Source of the DNA: Mycobacterium kyogaense
GTDB lineage: Bacteria > Actinomycetota > Actinomycetes > Mycobacteriales > Mycobacteriaceae
Direction of reading: 5' to 3'
Assembly: GCF_003254575.1 (NCBI RefSeq)
Contig: NZ_QJUA01000049.1
Location: 1-33,457 of the forward strand
Length of the DNA stretch: 33,457 nucleotides
How positions within the stretch are numbered: the stretch's first letter is position 1; each line of letters begins with the position of its first letter. The notes beneath the pieces were generated by a model. It had not been told where the DNA came from. It worked only from the letters and a program-made list of their open reading frames with translations, and did no database searches. The translations under genes and the position numbers were made by a program. Shown here piece by piece: positions 1 to 6,416 of this stretch.

Positions 1-167
1 AATGATACTGTACTTTGTGCCTCTTTCTGTGTGTTGTTCTTTATTAGACTTTGATTGTGTTCACTACGTTCGTGGGTTGGTTTTTTTTTTTTTGTTGAAG
101 GGGCAGTCGCCACCCGATATCTACCCACTGCATATCGTCGGCGGCGTCAGGTGTGTATAAGAGACAC
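1..167. other. Sequencing-adapter contamination at contig edge
   Basis: This stretch is not mycobacterial. Bases 135-167 match the 33-base Nextera read-1 transposase adapter at 30 of 33 positions (mismatches at 143, 151 and 167), including the mosaic-end core GTGTATAAGAGACA at 153-166. Bases 127-134 read ACTGCATA, the i5 index S506, and 110-126 resemble the end of the Illumina P5 oligo with one insertion and two substitutions. Bases 1-8 (AATGATAC) equal the first eight bases of P5. Between them lies AT-rich noise with a run of T at about 81-93. Adapter sequences are recalled from memory. Short open frames here are meaningless. Confidence 0.95.
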
Positions 168-1199
168 CCCCCCGCGCGCCCGCGGGCACCGCCGGCACCG
201 CCACAACGACGCACACGATCCGAACGGCCGAAGAAGCGCAGCCTTCGGCGCTGGCTGCGTCTGATCCCCGTCGTACTCCTGGTCGCGGTGGTGGCCATGA
301 TCGGCGCCGGCGCCTGGGTCGACACCACGCTGCGGCGGGTTCCGGCCCTGACCGACTACGCCGATCGGCCCGCCCAGGGCGCCGGGACGACCTGGCTGCT
401 GGTGGGTTCCGACAGCCGATCGGACCTCACTCCCGAACAACAGGCCGAGCTCGCGACGGGCGGCGACCTGGGTAACAGCCGCACCGACACGATCCTGCTC
501 GTCCATCTGCCCGGACTCGGGTCGAGCACCCCGGCCACGATGGTGTCGATCCCCCGCGACTCCTACGTGCCCATCCCGGGATACGACAGCGACAAGATCA
601 ACGCCGCCTTCTCCCTCGGCGGCCCGGCATTGCTCACCCAGACGGTCGAGGAGGCCACCGGCCTGCGCATCGACCACTACGCGGAGATCGGTTTCGGCGG
701 ATTCGCGGGCCTCGTCGATGCGGTCGGCGGCGTCACGGTGTGCCCACCGGAACCGATCGACGACCCGCTGGCCGGTATCAATCTGCCCGCCGGCTGCCAG
801 CACGTCGACGGGCAGCAGGCGCTCGGCTTCGTCCGCAGCCGCGCCACGCCTCGCGCCGACCTGGACCGGATGGCCAACCAGCGGGCCTTCATGTCCGCTC
901 TGGTGCACCGCGCGGCGAGCCCGTCGGTACTGGCCAATCCGCTGCGCTGGTACCCGATGGCCACGGCGGCGGCGGACACCGTCACCGTCGCCGACGGCGA
1001 CCACGTGTGGGATCTCGCGCGGCTGGGGTGGGCGCTGCGCGGCGACCTGCAGACCATCACGGTGCCGATCGGCGAGTTCACGGAGAACGGCTCCGGGTCG
1101 ATCGTCGTCTGGGACAGCGACGCCTCGACACGCTTGTTCTCGGCGCTGGCTTCGGATACGCCGATTCCCCAGGACGTGCTCGACGCCTCGAATCCCTGA
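168..1199 (+). CDS. LytR-CpsA-Psr (LCP) family protein, 5' end missing
   Basis: Family members transfer polyprenyl-phosphate-linked glycopolymers onto peptidoglycan; in mycobacteria this ligates arabinogalactan to the wall. About 343 codons remain. A basic proline/arginine-rich cytoplasmic tail precedes one membrane helix (IPVVLLVAVVAMIGAGAWV). The extracytoplasmic LCP domain then shows LLVGSDSR, the arginine-containing NSRTDTILLV, SIPRDSYVPIPG, DKINAAFS, and the late QALGFVRSR with a following DLDRMANQR, typical lipid-phosphate and metal-binding segments. The reading frame runs back into adapter sequence, so the true start is not in the window. It converges on glpQ1 with 3 bp between stops. 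Position suggests the Rv3840 counterpart, though LCP paralogues are common. Confidence 0.85.
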   Translation, partial: PPARPRAPPAPPQRRTRSERPKKRSLRRWLRLIPVVLLVAVVAMIGAGAWVDTTLRRVPALTDYADRPAQGAGTTWLLVGSDSRSDLTPEQQAELATGGDLGNSRTDTILLVHLPGLGSSTPATMVSIPRDSYVPIPGYDSDKINAAFSLGGPALLTQTVEEATGLRIDHYAEIGFGGFAGLVDAVGGVTVCPPEPIDDPLAGINLPAGCQHVDGQQALGFVRSRATPRADLDRMANQRAFMSALVHRAASPSVLANPLRWYPMATAAADTVTVADGDHVWDLARLGWALRGDLQTITVPIGEFTENGSGSIVVWDSDASTRLFSALASDTPIPQDVLDASNP

Positions 1200-1202
1200 C
1201 GC

Positions 1203-2024
1203 TCAGTCGCGGCCCGCGCCCGTCAGACCGTTCTGCAGCCAGTCCTTGGTGCGGCCGGGGTGGTTGGTCGCGATCCACGCGACCCCGAGGTCGCGGCAGT
1301 ACTGCACGTCCTCGTAGTGGTCGACGGTCCAGCAGTACAGGGCGCGCCCCTGCGCCGCGGCCCGGTCCACCAGTTCCGGATGCTCGCGCAGCGTCGCGAT
1401 CGACGGTCCGACCGCTGTCGCGCCGACCGTCGTTGCCGCACTGCCACCGAGGAAGCGGGACGTCTCGCCGAGCAGCACCGTCGGCAACAGCGGTGCCGCC
1501 CGCCTGATCCGCCACACCGCCGCCGCGGAGAACGACATCACGACCGCGCGGGACAGATCCGCCGACGCGGGCGCGGCGATGCCGTACCGGTGCAGCAGCG
1601 CCAGCACCTTGCTCTCCACCAGCGCGCCGTAGCGGACGGGATGCTTGGTCTCGATGAACATCTTCACCGGCCGGTTCCAGTCCAGGACCAGCGCCACCAG
1701 GTCATCGAGGGTGAGGAGCCCGGTGTCACCCTGGCTGCCGTCGGCCCGCCAGCTGGGGTGCCAGGACCCGTAGTCCAGTTCCCTCAGCTGCGCCAACGTC
1801 ATGTCGCTGACCAGGCCGTTACCGGTCGACGTGCGGTCCAAGCGGCGGTCGTGCACACACACCAGATGCCCGTCGCGGGTCAACCGCACGTCGCATTCCA
1901 CCGCGTCCGCGCCCTCGTCGAGCGCGCGCGCATAGGCCGCCCTGGTGTGTTCGGGAAGATCGGCTGAGGCGCCACGGTGGGCCACCACAAAGGGGTGGCC
2001 GTCGGACGTCCCGCCGGAGTTCAT
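1203..2024 (-). CDS. glpQ1: Glycerophosphodiester phosphodiesterase GlpQ1
   Basis: Predicted to hydrolyse glycerophosphodiesters released from phospholipids to glycerol 3-phosphate and an alcohol. The 273-aa protein is a GDPD TIM barrel: VAHRGAS near the N-terminus, then AVECDVRLT and VCVHDRRLDRTS give the family HR...ExD...H metal and catalytic set; later FIETKHPV and the C-terminal YCWTVD are also typical. There is no signal peptide, so a cytoplasmic site is likely. The ATG at 2024 is preferred over an upstream in-frame ATG at 2066 because it lies 4 bp after the stop of the upstream DUF4328 gene and gives the expected length. It is last in a leftward rhodanese-DUF4328-glpQ1 group, as in the M. 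tuberculosis Rv3843c-Rv3842c pair. Confidence 0.9.
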   Translation of the reverse strand: MNSGGTSDGHPFVVAHRGASADLPEHTRAAYARALDEGADAVECDVRLTRDGHLVCVHDRRLDRTSTGNGLVSDMTLAQLRELDYGSWHPSWRADGSQGDTGLLTLDDLVALVLDWNRPVKMFIETKHPVRYGALVESKVLALLHRYGIAAPASADLSRAVVMSFSAAAVWRIRRAAPLLPTVLLGETSRFLGGSAATTVGATAVGPSIATLREHPELVDRAAAQGRALYCWTVDHYEDVQYCRDLGVAWIATNHPGRTKDWLQNGLTGAGRD

Positions 2025-2028
2025 ACCG

Positions 2029-3057
2029 CTATGCTGCCGGGTTCTGCCCTTCGGGCTCAACCGCACGCGCCTGATCGTCAGAGGAATCTTTCCCCGGTTG
2101 CTTCTGCTCAGGCGCCGTGACCATGAGCCACCGCTTCGACGGCCGTTCGACCGGTTGTCGTTCGAAGCCGAGGAACACCTGAAGCGCCAGCAGCAGCGCG
2201 CCGGCCGCGAACAGGTACGCGACGATCGTGGTGACCGTGTTGTCGGCGATGCCCTGCGGATCGGTGGTGAAGCTGGTCGCGATGGAGAACAGCGACACCG
2301 CGGTGCTGGCCACCCACACCGCCCACCACACCGAGATCGGGCGCCGCAGCCAGTTCTGCCGGCCCTCGACCTGCGCCAGTTCCAGCACGAACACCGGCGC
2401 CCAGAAGAGGTTCACCACCGGCAGCAGGCAGCACAGTCGCAGCATCCAAACCGGTCGGGGATCGTCGTGCCCGTGGTGGGCGTACGCGGCGGCCCGGCGG
2501 GACACCAGCCACTGGGTCAGCATCAGCAGGCTGGCGACAGTGGTGAACAGCGCCACCACGCTCACCGCGACCCCGCCCCACGTGGCGATGCCGGCCACCC
2601 ACGGATTGAGCAACACGGTGCGGTTGATGATGAGGAGTACGTAGCGGATCAGGTGGACGAACGCCGCGGCGCCGAGCACCGCCGCCGTGGCCACGAGGGT
2701 GGTGTGGACCGCGGTCAGGGACGGGCCGGTGCGGACCGGTTTCTCGTCGGCGGGGGCGTCGAAGTGCTCGACGAGCCCCCACCTGGGGATCACCGAGTAT
2801 CGGGGCGTCGGGCCCAGATCGCGGCGGGGACGACGGGGCGGCGGAGGCGGGCCGGGCCGCACCGCGACCCACTTGAACCCGGCCGGCAACCCGGGGGTGG
2901 GCTGTCGCTGCGCGGGCGCCGGGTCCCGCCGACCCCATTCCGGCGCGGGCGCCGCGCTCCCGGGAGCGAGCAGCGTGCCGCGGCAGCGTGGGCACCAGAC
3001 CCGCTGCCGATCGCGCACGTTCCACCGCGTCCCGCACTGGGAGCACACCTGGATCAT
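2029..3057 (-). CDS. Zinc-ribbon DUF4328 membrane protein (Rv3843c-like)
   Basis: Function unknown. The 342-aa protein opens with a zinc-ribbon-like CSQCG...CPRC motif (residues 5-25), followed by a proline/arginine-rich linker to about residue 95. Several membrane helices follow, for example TLVATAAVLGAAAFVHLI, ATWGGVAVSVVALFTTVA and VWVASTAVSLFSIATSF, with the W/P-rich spacing of DUF4328 proteins (RRPISVWWAVWV). A charged tail closes it. Length and position match Rv3843c as I recall it. It lies 47 bp downstream of the rhodanese gene and 4 bp upstream of glpQ1, so co-transcription is likely. The cysteine pairs may bind zinc; no partner can be read from the sequence. Confidence 0.8.
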   Translation of the reverse strand: MIQVCSQCGTRWNVRDRQRVWCPRCRGTLLAPGSAAPAPEWGRRDPAPAQRQPTPGLPAGFKWVAVRPGPPPPPRRPRRDLGPTPRYSVIPRWGLVEHFDAPADEKPVRTGPSLTAVHTTLVATAAVLGAAAFVHLIRYVLLIINRTVLLNPWVAGIATWGGVAVSVVALFTTVASLLMLTQWLVSRRAAAYAHHGHDDPRPVWMLRLCCLLPVVNLFWAPVFVLELAQVEGRQNWLRRPISVWWAVWVASTAVSLFSIATSFTTDPQGIADNTVTTIVAYLFAAGALLLALQVFLGFERQPVERPSKRWLMVTAPEQKQPGKDSSDDQARAVEPEGQNPAA

Positions 3058-3104
3058 CCGGCCAGCTTAATGTCGCCGCCTGGACGGGCGGTTCAGGCCG
3101 GGAA

Positions 3105-3491
3105 TCAGACGGAGCCCGGACGGCCGTCGTCGGTCACCACCGGGCGGCCCGCTCCGGCCCAGGCCGCCATGCCGCCGCTGACGTTGACCGGCTGATAGCC
3201 CTGGCCGGCGAGGTAGTCGGCGACGCGCTGGGAACGGCCACCGAGGTGGCAGATGACGTAGAGCTCGGCGTCAACCGGGATCTCGGCCATGCGGGCCGGC
3301 ACTTCGCTCATCGGGATGTGACGCGCGCCGGGCGCGTGGCCGAGTCGCCACTCGTCGTTCTCGCGGACGTCGAGCAGGATCGGGCCACCCGACCCGGCGT
3401 CGAACCCGGTGCCGGACCAAGTGTCCAACCCCGTGTCGAACTCAGCCGGTACCTCGGCGACGTTCGCTTGCCTCACACCGATGTCGTCCAT
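3105..3491 (-). CDS. Single-domain rhodanese-like sulfurtransferase
   Basis: A 128-aa rhodanese-homology protein. The core runs from ILLDVRENDEWRLGHAPGARHIPMSE through the active-site loop YVICHLGGRSQRVA to GYQPVNVSGGMAAW. The loop cysteine in CHLGGR would carry the persulfide. The first 35 residues are a variable extension. There is no signal peptide, so it is cytoplasmic. It is first in the leftward group leading to DUF4328 and glpQ1; its upstream side is the regulatory region at 3492-3874, from which the group could be transcribed. The sulfur acceptor is not deducible. Confidence 0.85.
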   Translation of the reverse strand: MDDIGVRQANVAEVPAEFDTGLDTWSGTGFDAGSGGPILLDVRENDEWRLGHAPGARHIPMSEVPARMAEIPVDAELYVICHLGGRSQRVADYLAGQGYQPVNVSGGMAAWAGAGRPVVTDDGRPGSV

Positions 3492-3567
3492 GTGGCCATG
3501 CTGACACGTTGCTGCGGGGCGGCACCACCGAGGCCGGTCGGCAGCGAAATCGACCCGGACCGCCTAC

Positions 3568-3643
3568 CTATCCACAGATTCCACAGATTTATCCACAGGC
3601 TGTGAGCGCAGCTGTCGAGGCCATGGGCTCGGGTTGTGGATGA
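3568..3643. promoter_or_regulatory. Cluster of DnaA-box-like 9-mers
   Basis: Three same-strand 9-mers lie in 30 bp: CTATCCACA (3568-3576), GATTCCACA (3577-3585) and TTATCCACA (3589-3597), the last identical to the E. coli DnaA box consensus. A fourth, inverted, is TGTGGATGA (3635-3643, i.e. TCATCCACA), and a fifth TCATCCACA occurs at 3884-3892 inside the next gene. The region lies between the leftward rhodanese gene and the rightward 52-aa membrane peptide. DnaA-dependent promoter control or DnaA titration is possible; no dnaA or dnaN gene is nearby. Confidence 0.5.
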
Positions 3644-3733
3644 CGACACCACGAAACGTGCCGGAAACTCACAGCTACCCGTCAGTACAGGAAGCGAACA
3701 GAGCGAAATGTCTCGGCTGCCTAACGATTTGGT

Positions 3734-3747
3734 TGACGGGCCCGTCA
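3734..3747. promoter_or_regulatory. Perfect 14-bp palindrome, possible operator
   Basis: TGACGGGCCCGTCA is a perfect inverted repeat. Its left arm overlaps a good -35-like hexamer, TTGACG (3733-3738), but the -10 expected 17 bp later is weak (TCGATT, 3756-3761). It may be an operator or a short hairpin; the binding protein is unknown. Confidence 0.35.
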
Positions 3748-3784
3748 CCGTTTGATCGATTTTCCCGCGTAGGACAAATGAGGT

Positions 3785-3825
3785 TATGATCGCGATCACA
3801 TCGTTCGCCTGTGACAGATGTCACT
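3785..3825 (+). promoter_or_regulatory. Promoter -10, 12-bp palindrome and CRP-like site
   Basis: A TATGAT hexamer (3785-3790) fits a mycobacterial -10. It overlaps a perfect 12-bp palindrome TGATCGCGATCA (3787-3798). Downstream, TGTGA-N6-TCACT (3810-3825) matches the CRP/Rv3676 consensus TGTGA-N6-TCACA except for the last base. If the -10 is real, the CRP-like site lies just downstream of the start point, a repressing position. The gene served would be the 52-aa membrane peptide starting at 3875. Confidence 0.4.
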
Positions 3826-3874
3826 GGGTTGCGCACGTGGGGGAGGAAGCAAACGTGCAGGTGAGGAGCATCTG

Positions 3875-4033
3875 ATGGCCCAATCATCCACAGGGCCGGG
3901 ATCGGCTTATCCGCCGTCGGAGTGGCAGTCGTCTTCGCGCGCGTACACACGCAGTCAGTTGATGTCCTGCTTGAGGGCCGGCGTGATCGCGCTCGTGCTG
4001 CTCGGTGTCCTCGCGCTGATCGTCCTGTTCTGA
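3875..4033 (+). CDS. 52-aa single-pass membrane peptide, unknown function
   Basis: A small protein with a polar N-terminal half (MAQSSTGPGS...) and one hydrophobic helix, residues 35-52 (AGVIALVLLGVLALIVLF), ending at the membrane with no further tail. The ATG at 3875 is chosen because GAGGAG at 3863-3868 lies 6 bases upstream; a longer in-frame reading from 3818 would have to start inside the CRP-like site. It converges on sodX, with 1 bp between the two genes. It resembles no family I can name. The ribosome site, the clean helix and the regulated-looking upstream region support a real gene. Confidence 0.6.
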   Translation: MAQSSTGPGSAYPPSEWQSSSRAYTRSQLMSCLRAGVIALVLLGVLALIVLF

Positions 4034-4034
4034 A

Positions 4035-4394
4035 TCACGTCCCAGGGGGCCCGGTCTGCCGGACTCTCCACACCACGCGATAGCTGCGGTCCGCCGGAAC
4101 CCACCCGAAGGTTCGGGAATCGACCACGCCCGGCGCGTCGGCGTTGTCCGACACCGCCTCGAACATGAGACCGCGCGCATCGCGGCGCACCCGACCGACC
4201 CGCTTGACCAGATAGCGCGACGATCGCGACGGGTCCGGGAACACCCGCAGCTGGCCCATCCTGAGGCGCCCGCACCGCAGCGCCAGCAGGCCGTCACCCG
4301 GGGACAGCGTGGGCCGCATCGAATCCTCGACCACCACGAATCGGCGCACCGGCGGGCCGTGCCGAAATACCGGCCGTCCGGGGTTAGGCCTCAT
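4035..4394 (-). CDS. sodX: Nickel SOD maturation protease SodX
   Basis: S26-family (signal peptidase I-like) serine protease of 119 aa, predicted to remove the N-terminal propeptide of SodN and expose the histidine that ligates nickel. The catalytic serine is S25 in EDSMRPTLSPGD and the general-base lysine is K64 in YLVKRVGRV; DNADAPGVVDSRTFGWVP is the usual late conserved box. There is no membrane helix, as in other SodX proteins and unlike true signal peptidases. The ATG at 4394 lies only 23 bp from the divergent sodN start and has no clear ribosome site, so a shorter form beginning at a GTG just before S25 is possible. Confidence 0.88.
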   Translation of the reverse strand: MRPNPGRPVFRHGPPVRRFVVVEDSMRPTLSPGDGLLALRCGRLRMGQLRVFPDPSRSSRYLVKRVGRVRRDARGLMFEAVSDNADAPGVVDSRTFGWVPADRSYRVVWRVRQTGPPGT

Positions 4395-4412
4395 GATCTT
4401 GAGGGTAAGTTA
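4384..4412. promoter_or_regulatory. Shared sodX/sodN promoter with overlapping -10 elements
   Basis: TAAGTT at 4406-4411 is a TANNNT -10 ending 6 bases before the sodN ATG (4418), the spacing of a leaderless mycobacterial transcript. A weak -35, TTAGGC, lies 16 bp upstream (4384-4389). On the other strand the same bases read TAACTT (4412-4407), a -10 placed for sodX. The near-symmetric TAAGTTA core could therefore fire both ways. Confidence 0.5.
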
Positions 4413-4417
4413 AAGCC

Positions 4418-4852
4418 ATGCTGCATCGACTCTTTGACTCCGTGTTCTCCAACGCCACTCCTGCCCACGCTCACTGCGATCTGTACTGCGGCGTGTACGA
4501 CCCCGCGCAGGCCAAGATCGAGGCTCTCTCGTGCCTGAAAACCCTTCAGAAATACCATGATTCGGATGACGACCACTTCAAGACCCGCGCCATCATCATC
4601 AAGGAGCGCCAGGCCGAAGAGGTCAAGCATCACCTGATGGTCCTGTGGGCGGACTTCTTCACCAAGGACCACTTCGAGCAGTTCCCGAATCTGCACCAGC
4701 TGTTCTGGGACGGCGTTCACGGGGCCGGCGACGTCAAGAAGTCGCTGGACACCGCGGTCGCCGAGAAGCTGCTGAAGACCATCGACGAGATCGCCGACAT
4801 CTTCTGGCAGACCGACAAGGGCAAGCAGATGGGCGTCTACCCGCCTGCGTGA
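4418..4852 (+). CDS. sodN: Nickel-dependent superoxide dismutase SodN
   Basis: Converts superoxide to oxygen and hydrogen peroxide in the cytoplasm. The 144-aa precursor has an 18-residue propeptide ending in PAHA, then the nickel hook HCDLYCGVYDP (H19, C20, C24 of the precursor; H1, C2, C6 of the mature enzyme). The rest is the four-helix bundle of NiSOD: HFKTRAIIIKERQAEEVKHH, then the LMVLWADFF and HFEQFPNLHQLFWD segments. The mature protein would be about 126 aa, close to the family norm of about 117. Oddity: the hook normally reads HCxxPC, but mature residue 5 is tyrosine here (codon TAC). It is paired with sodX and followed by a strong terminator. It occupies the position of Mn/Fe sodA in M. 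tuberculosis, just before the Rv3847-like gene. Confidence 0.95.
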   Translation: MLHRLFDSVFSNATPAHAHCDLYCGVYDPAQAKIEALSCLKTLQKYHDSDDDHFKTRAIIIKERQAEEVKHHLMVLWADFFTKDHFEQFPNLHQLFWDGVHGAGDVKKSLDTAVAEKLLKTIDEIADIFWQTDKGKQMGVYPPA

Positions 4853-4871
4853 GCCTCTCGCACACCCGTCT

Positions 4872-4904
4872 CCCGGCCCGGTCCTCAGCGACCGGGCCGG
4901 GTTT
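4872..4904 (+). terminator. Intrinsic terminator after sodN
   Basis: A perfect 12-bp stem: CCCGGCCCGGTC (4872-4883), loop CTCAGC, GACCGGGCCGGG (4890-4901), followed by TTTGTGT. It starts 20 bp after the sodN stop. Confidence 0.9.
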
Positions 4905-5022
4905 GTGTCTGCGGCGTATCGATATGCCGTGTCCACTTGCGTGCCCGGCGCAACCTGCCGCATCCTGAGCGAATCGACCCACAGACGTGTCTGGCTGTTG
5001 CTCACCGATGCCGGGAGGCGAG

Positions 5023-5556
5023 ATGGATTTCGGGTCCGGTCGGGCGATCGAGATCGCACCGTTTCATTCGCGTGGGTCCCTGAAGGGTTTCGTGGTTTCG
5101 GGCCGGTGGCCGGACTCGACCAAGGAGTGGGCGCAGCTTCTGATGGTCGCCGTTCGGGTGGCGTCGCTGCCGGGTCTGCTGTCCACGACGACGATCTTCG
5201 GGGCCCGAGAAGAGCTGCCCGACGAGCCCGAGCCGGGAACGGTGGGCCTGGTGGTGGCCGAGGGAACGGTGGTCGGCGACGCCGCTGTGGCACCCGGACA
5301 CTTCGCCGAGCGTCAGCCGCCCGCACTGCTGATGCTCCATCCGCCGTCGGAGACCACCCCGTCGCTGCCGGAGTGCACCGGCGCCGCATCGGGGTGCGTT
5401 CTGCTGCCGGGACTCCCGCATCTGGGCCTCGAACACCGGGCGGCCTGGGTGGAGGCCGAATCCGATGGCACCGTCACGTCGATGGTGAGCAGGGTCGGCC
5501 TCGACCCGATCAGCCACCCGGACACCGCCATTCTGGCGATGCTGCTGGCTGCCTGA
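5023..5556 (+). CDS. Conserved mycobacterial protein of unknown function (Rv3847-like)
   Basis: A soluble 177-aa protein, equal to my recollection of Rv3847's length and in the same place, between the superoxide dismutase and espR. The ATG at 5023 (MDFGSGRAIEIAPFHSRG) has GGGAGGCG at 5013-5020 just upstream; an in-frame ATG at 4987 would add 12 poorly conserved-looking residues. There is no signal peptide or membrane helix. Visible blocks include LKGFVVSGRWPDSTKEWAQL, SLPGLLSTTTIFG and the C-terminal HPDTAILAMLLAA. No catalytic motif is recognisable. A terminator separates it from sodN, so it probably has its own promoter within 4905-5022. Confidence 0.8.
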   Translation: MDFGSGRAIEIAPFHSRGSLKGFVVSGRWPDSTKEWAQLLMVAVRVASLPGLLSTTTIFGAREELPDEPEPGTVGLVVAEGTVVGDAAVAPGHFAERQPPALLMLHPPSETTPSLPECTGAASGCVLLPGLPHLGLEHRAAWVEAESDGTVTSMVSRVGLDPISHPDTAILAMLLAA

Positions 5557-6011
5557 CCGTTCGCTTCTCGCCACCTGCCATTGGCTACTGACAGCGTCGC
5601 GCGCCCAGCGATGCCGTCTGGTGGCGTGAGTTCGCGCATCACCGGTGGTGCAGCGCGGCTCACCTCACTGAGCACATCGTGACCGACCGAACACTCAGCA
5701 AATAATTGTGTGTTCGCCGCGCGCACGGGACGTCGTTGCCGGCCACCTCCGCGACACACTCGCTGCCGCCGCCTTCGGAAAACCTGCGCGTACGCTTGCT
5801 ACGCAGGCGTTATTATTTGCCTAGCTGCACCGTGCCCGCCCCGTGGCAGATGTCCCGACTACGCCGTTCACACCAGTAGCGGCGACCAGCGACGCAAGCC
5901 CTGGTTCACTTTTCTGTGGTTTGCACTTGGTTGTGGACTCATCTGTCGCTACGATGATCAGCAAATACGCCGCCCTGAAAAATCGCTCGTCTGTAGTTGG
6001 AGGTCAATCCA
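5557..6011 (+). promoter_or_regulatory. espR upstream region with promoter and EspR-like boxes
   Basis: A 455-bp gap without a credible gene (no Rv3848-like frame), AT-richer than its flanks. A promoter TTGGTT (5927-5932), 17-bp spacer, TACGAT (5950-5955) predicts a start near 5962. The EspR consensus TTTGC[TC][GA], as I recall it, is matched on the minus strand at 5696-5702 and 5959-5965 (both CAGCAAA), the second on the predicted start point; TTTGCCT at 5818-5822 region is a near match and TTTGCCG at 6024-6030, just inside espR, is a full match. GCAAATAAT (5698-5706) and ATTATTTGC (5812-5820) form an exact inverted pair. The layout suggests looping autoregulation. Confidence 0.5.
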
Positions 6012-6410
6012 ATGAGCAACACGTTTGCCGCTCGCCTGAACCGCTTGTTCGACACCGTCTACCCGCCCGGACGTGGGCCCCACACCTCCGCCGAGGTGAT
6101 CGCGGCGCTCAAGGCCGAAGGCGTCACCATGTCAGCTCCCTATCTCTCTCAGTTGCGTTCCGGCAACCGAACCAACCCGTCCGTCGCCACGATGGCCGCG
6201 CTTGCCAACTTCTTCCGGATCAAGCCCGCGTACTTCACCGACGACGAGTACTACGAGAAGCTCGACAAGGAGCTGACCCTGCTTGCCGGGATGCGGGACG
6301 AGGGTGTTCGCCGCATCGCAGCCCGCACGGTCGGCCTGTCCGCCGAGGCGAAGCAGGACATCGTCCAGAAGGTCGATGAGCTGCGACGCAAAGAGAACCT
6401 CGACGTTTAG
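6012..6410 (+). CDS. espR: EspR nucleoid-associated regulator
   Basis: 132-aa DNA-binding protein. In M. tuberculosis EspR binds many sites, bridges DNA and controls espACD, on which ESX-1 secretion depends. The N-terminal helix-turn-helix region is nearly identical to that protein: FAARLNRLFDTVYPPGRGPH, HTSAEVIAALKAEG, MSAPYLSQLRSGNRTNPS and FFRIKPAYFTDDEYYEKLD. The C-terminal dimerisation helix (residues 85-132) is more divergent and ends ELRRKENLDV. The ATG at 6012 has GGAGGT at 5999-6004; an in-frame ATG at 5997 would start before this site. The next gene is on the other strand, 6 bp away. Confidence 0.97.
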   Translation: MSNTFAARLNRLFDTVYPPGRGPHTSAEVIAALKAEGVTMSAPYLSQLRSGNRTNPSVATMAALANFFRIKPAYFTDDEYYEKLDKELTLLAGMRDEGVRRIAARTVGLSAEAKQDIVQKVDELRRKENLDV

Positions 6411-6416
6411 CCGCCC

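Noticed and set aside
44..328. Short frames reading through the first 170 bases
   Set aside because: They are built from adapter sequence and noise.
3568..3643. Replication origin
   Set aside because: DnaA-box-like sites are present but there is no dnaA, dnaN or rpmH and no AT-rich unwinding region; a regulatory or titration cluster is more reasonable.
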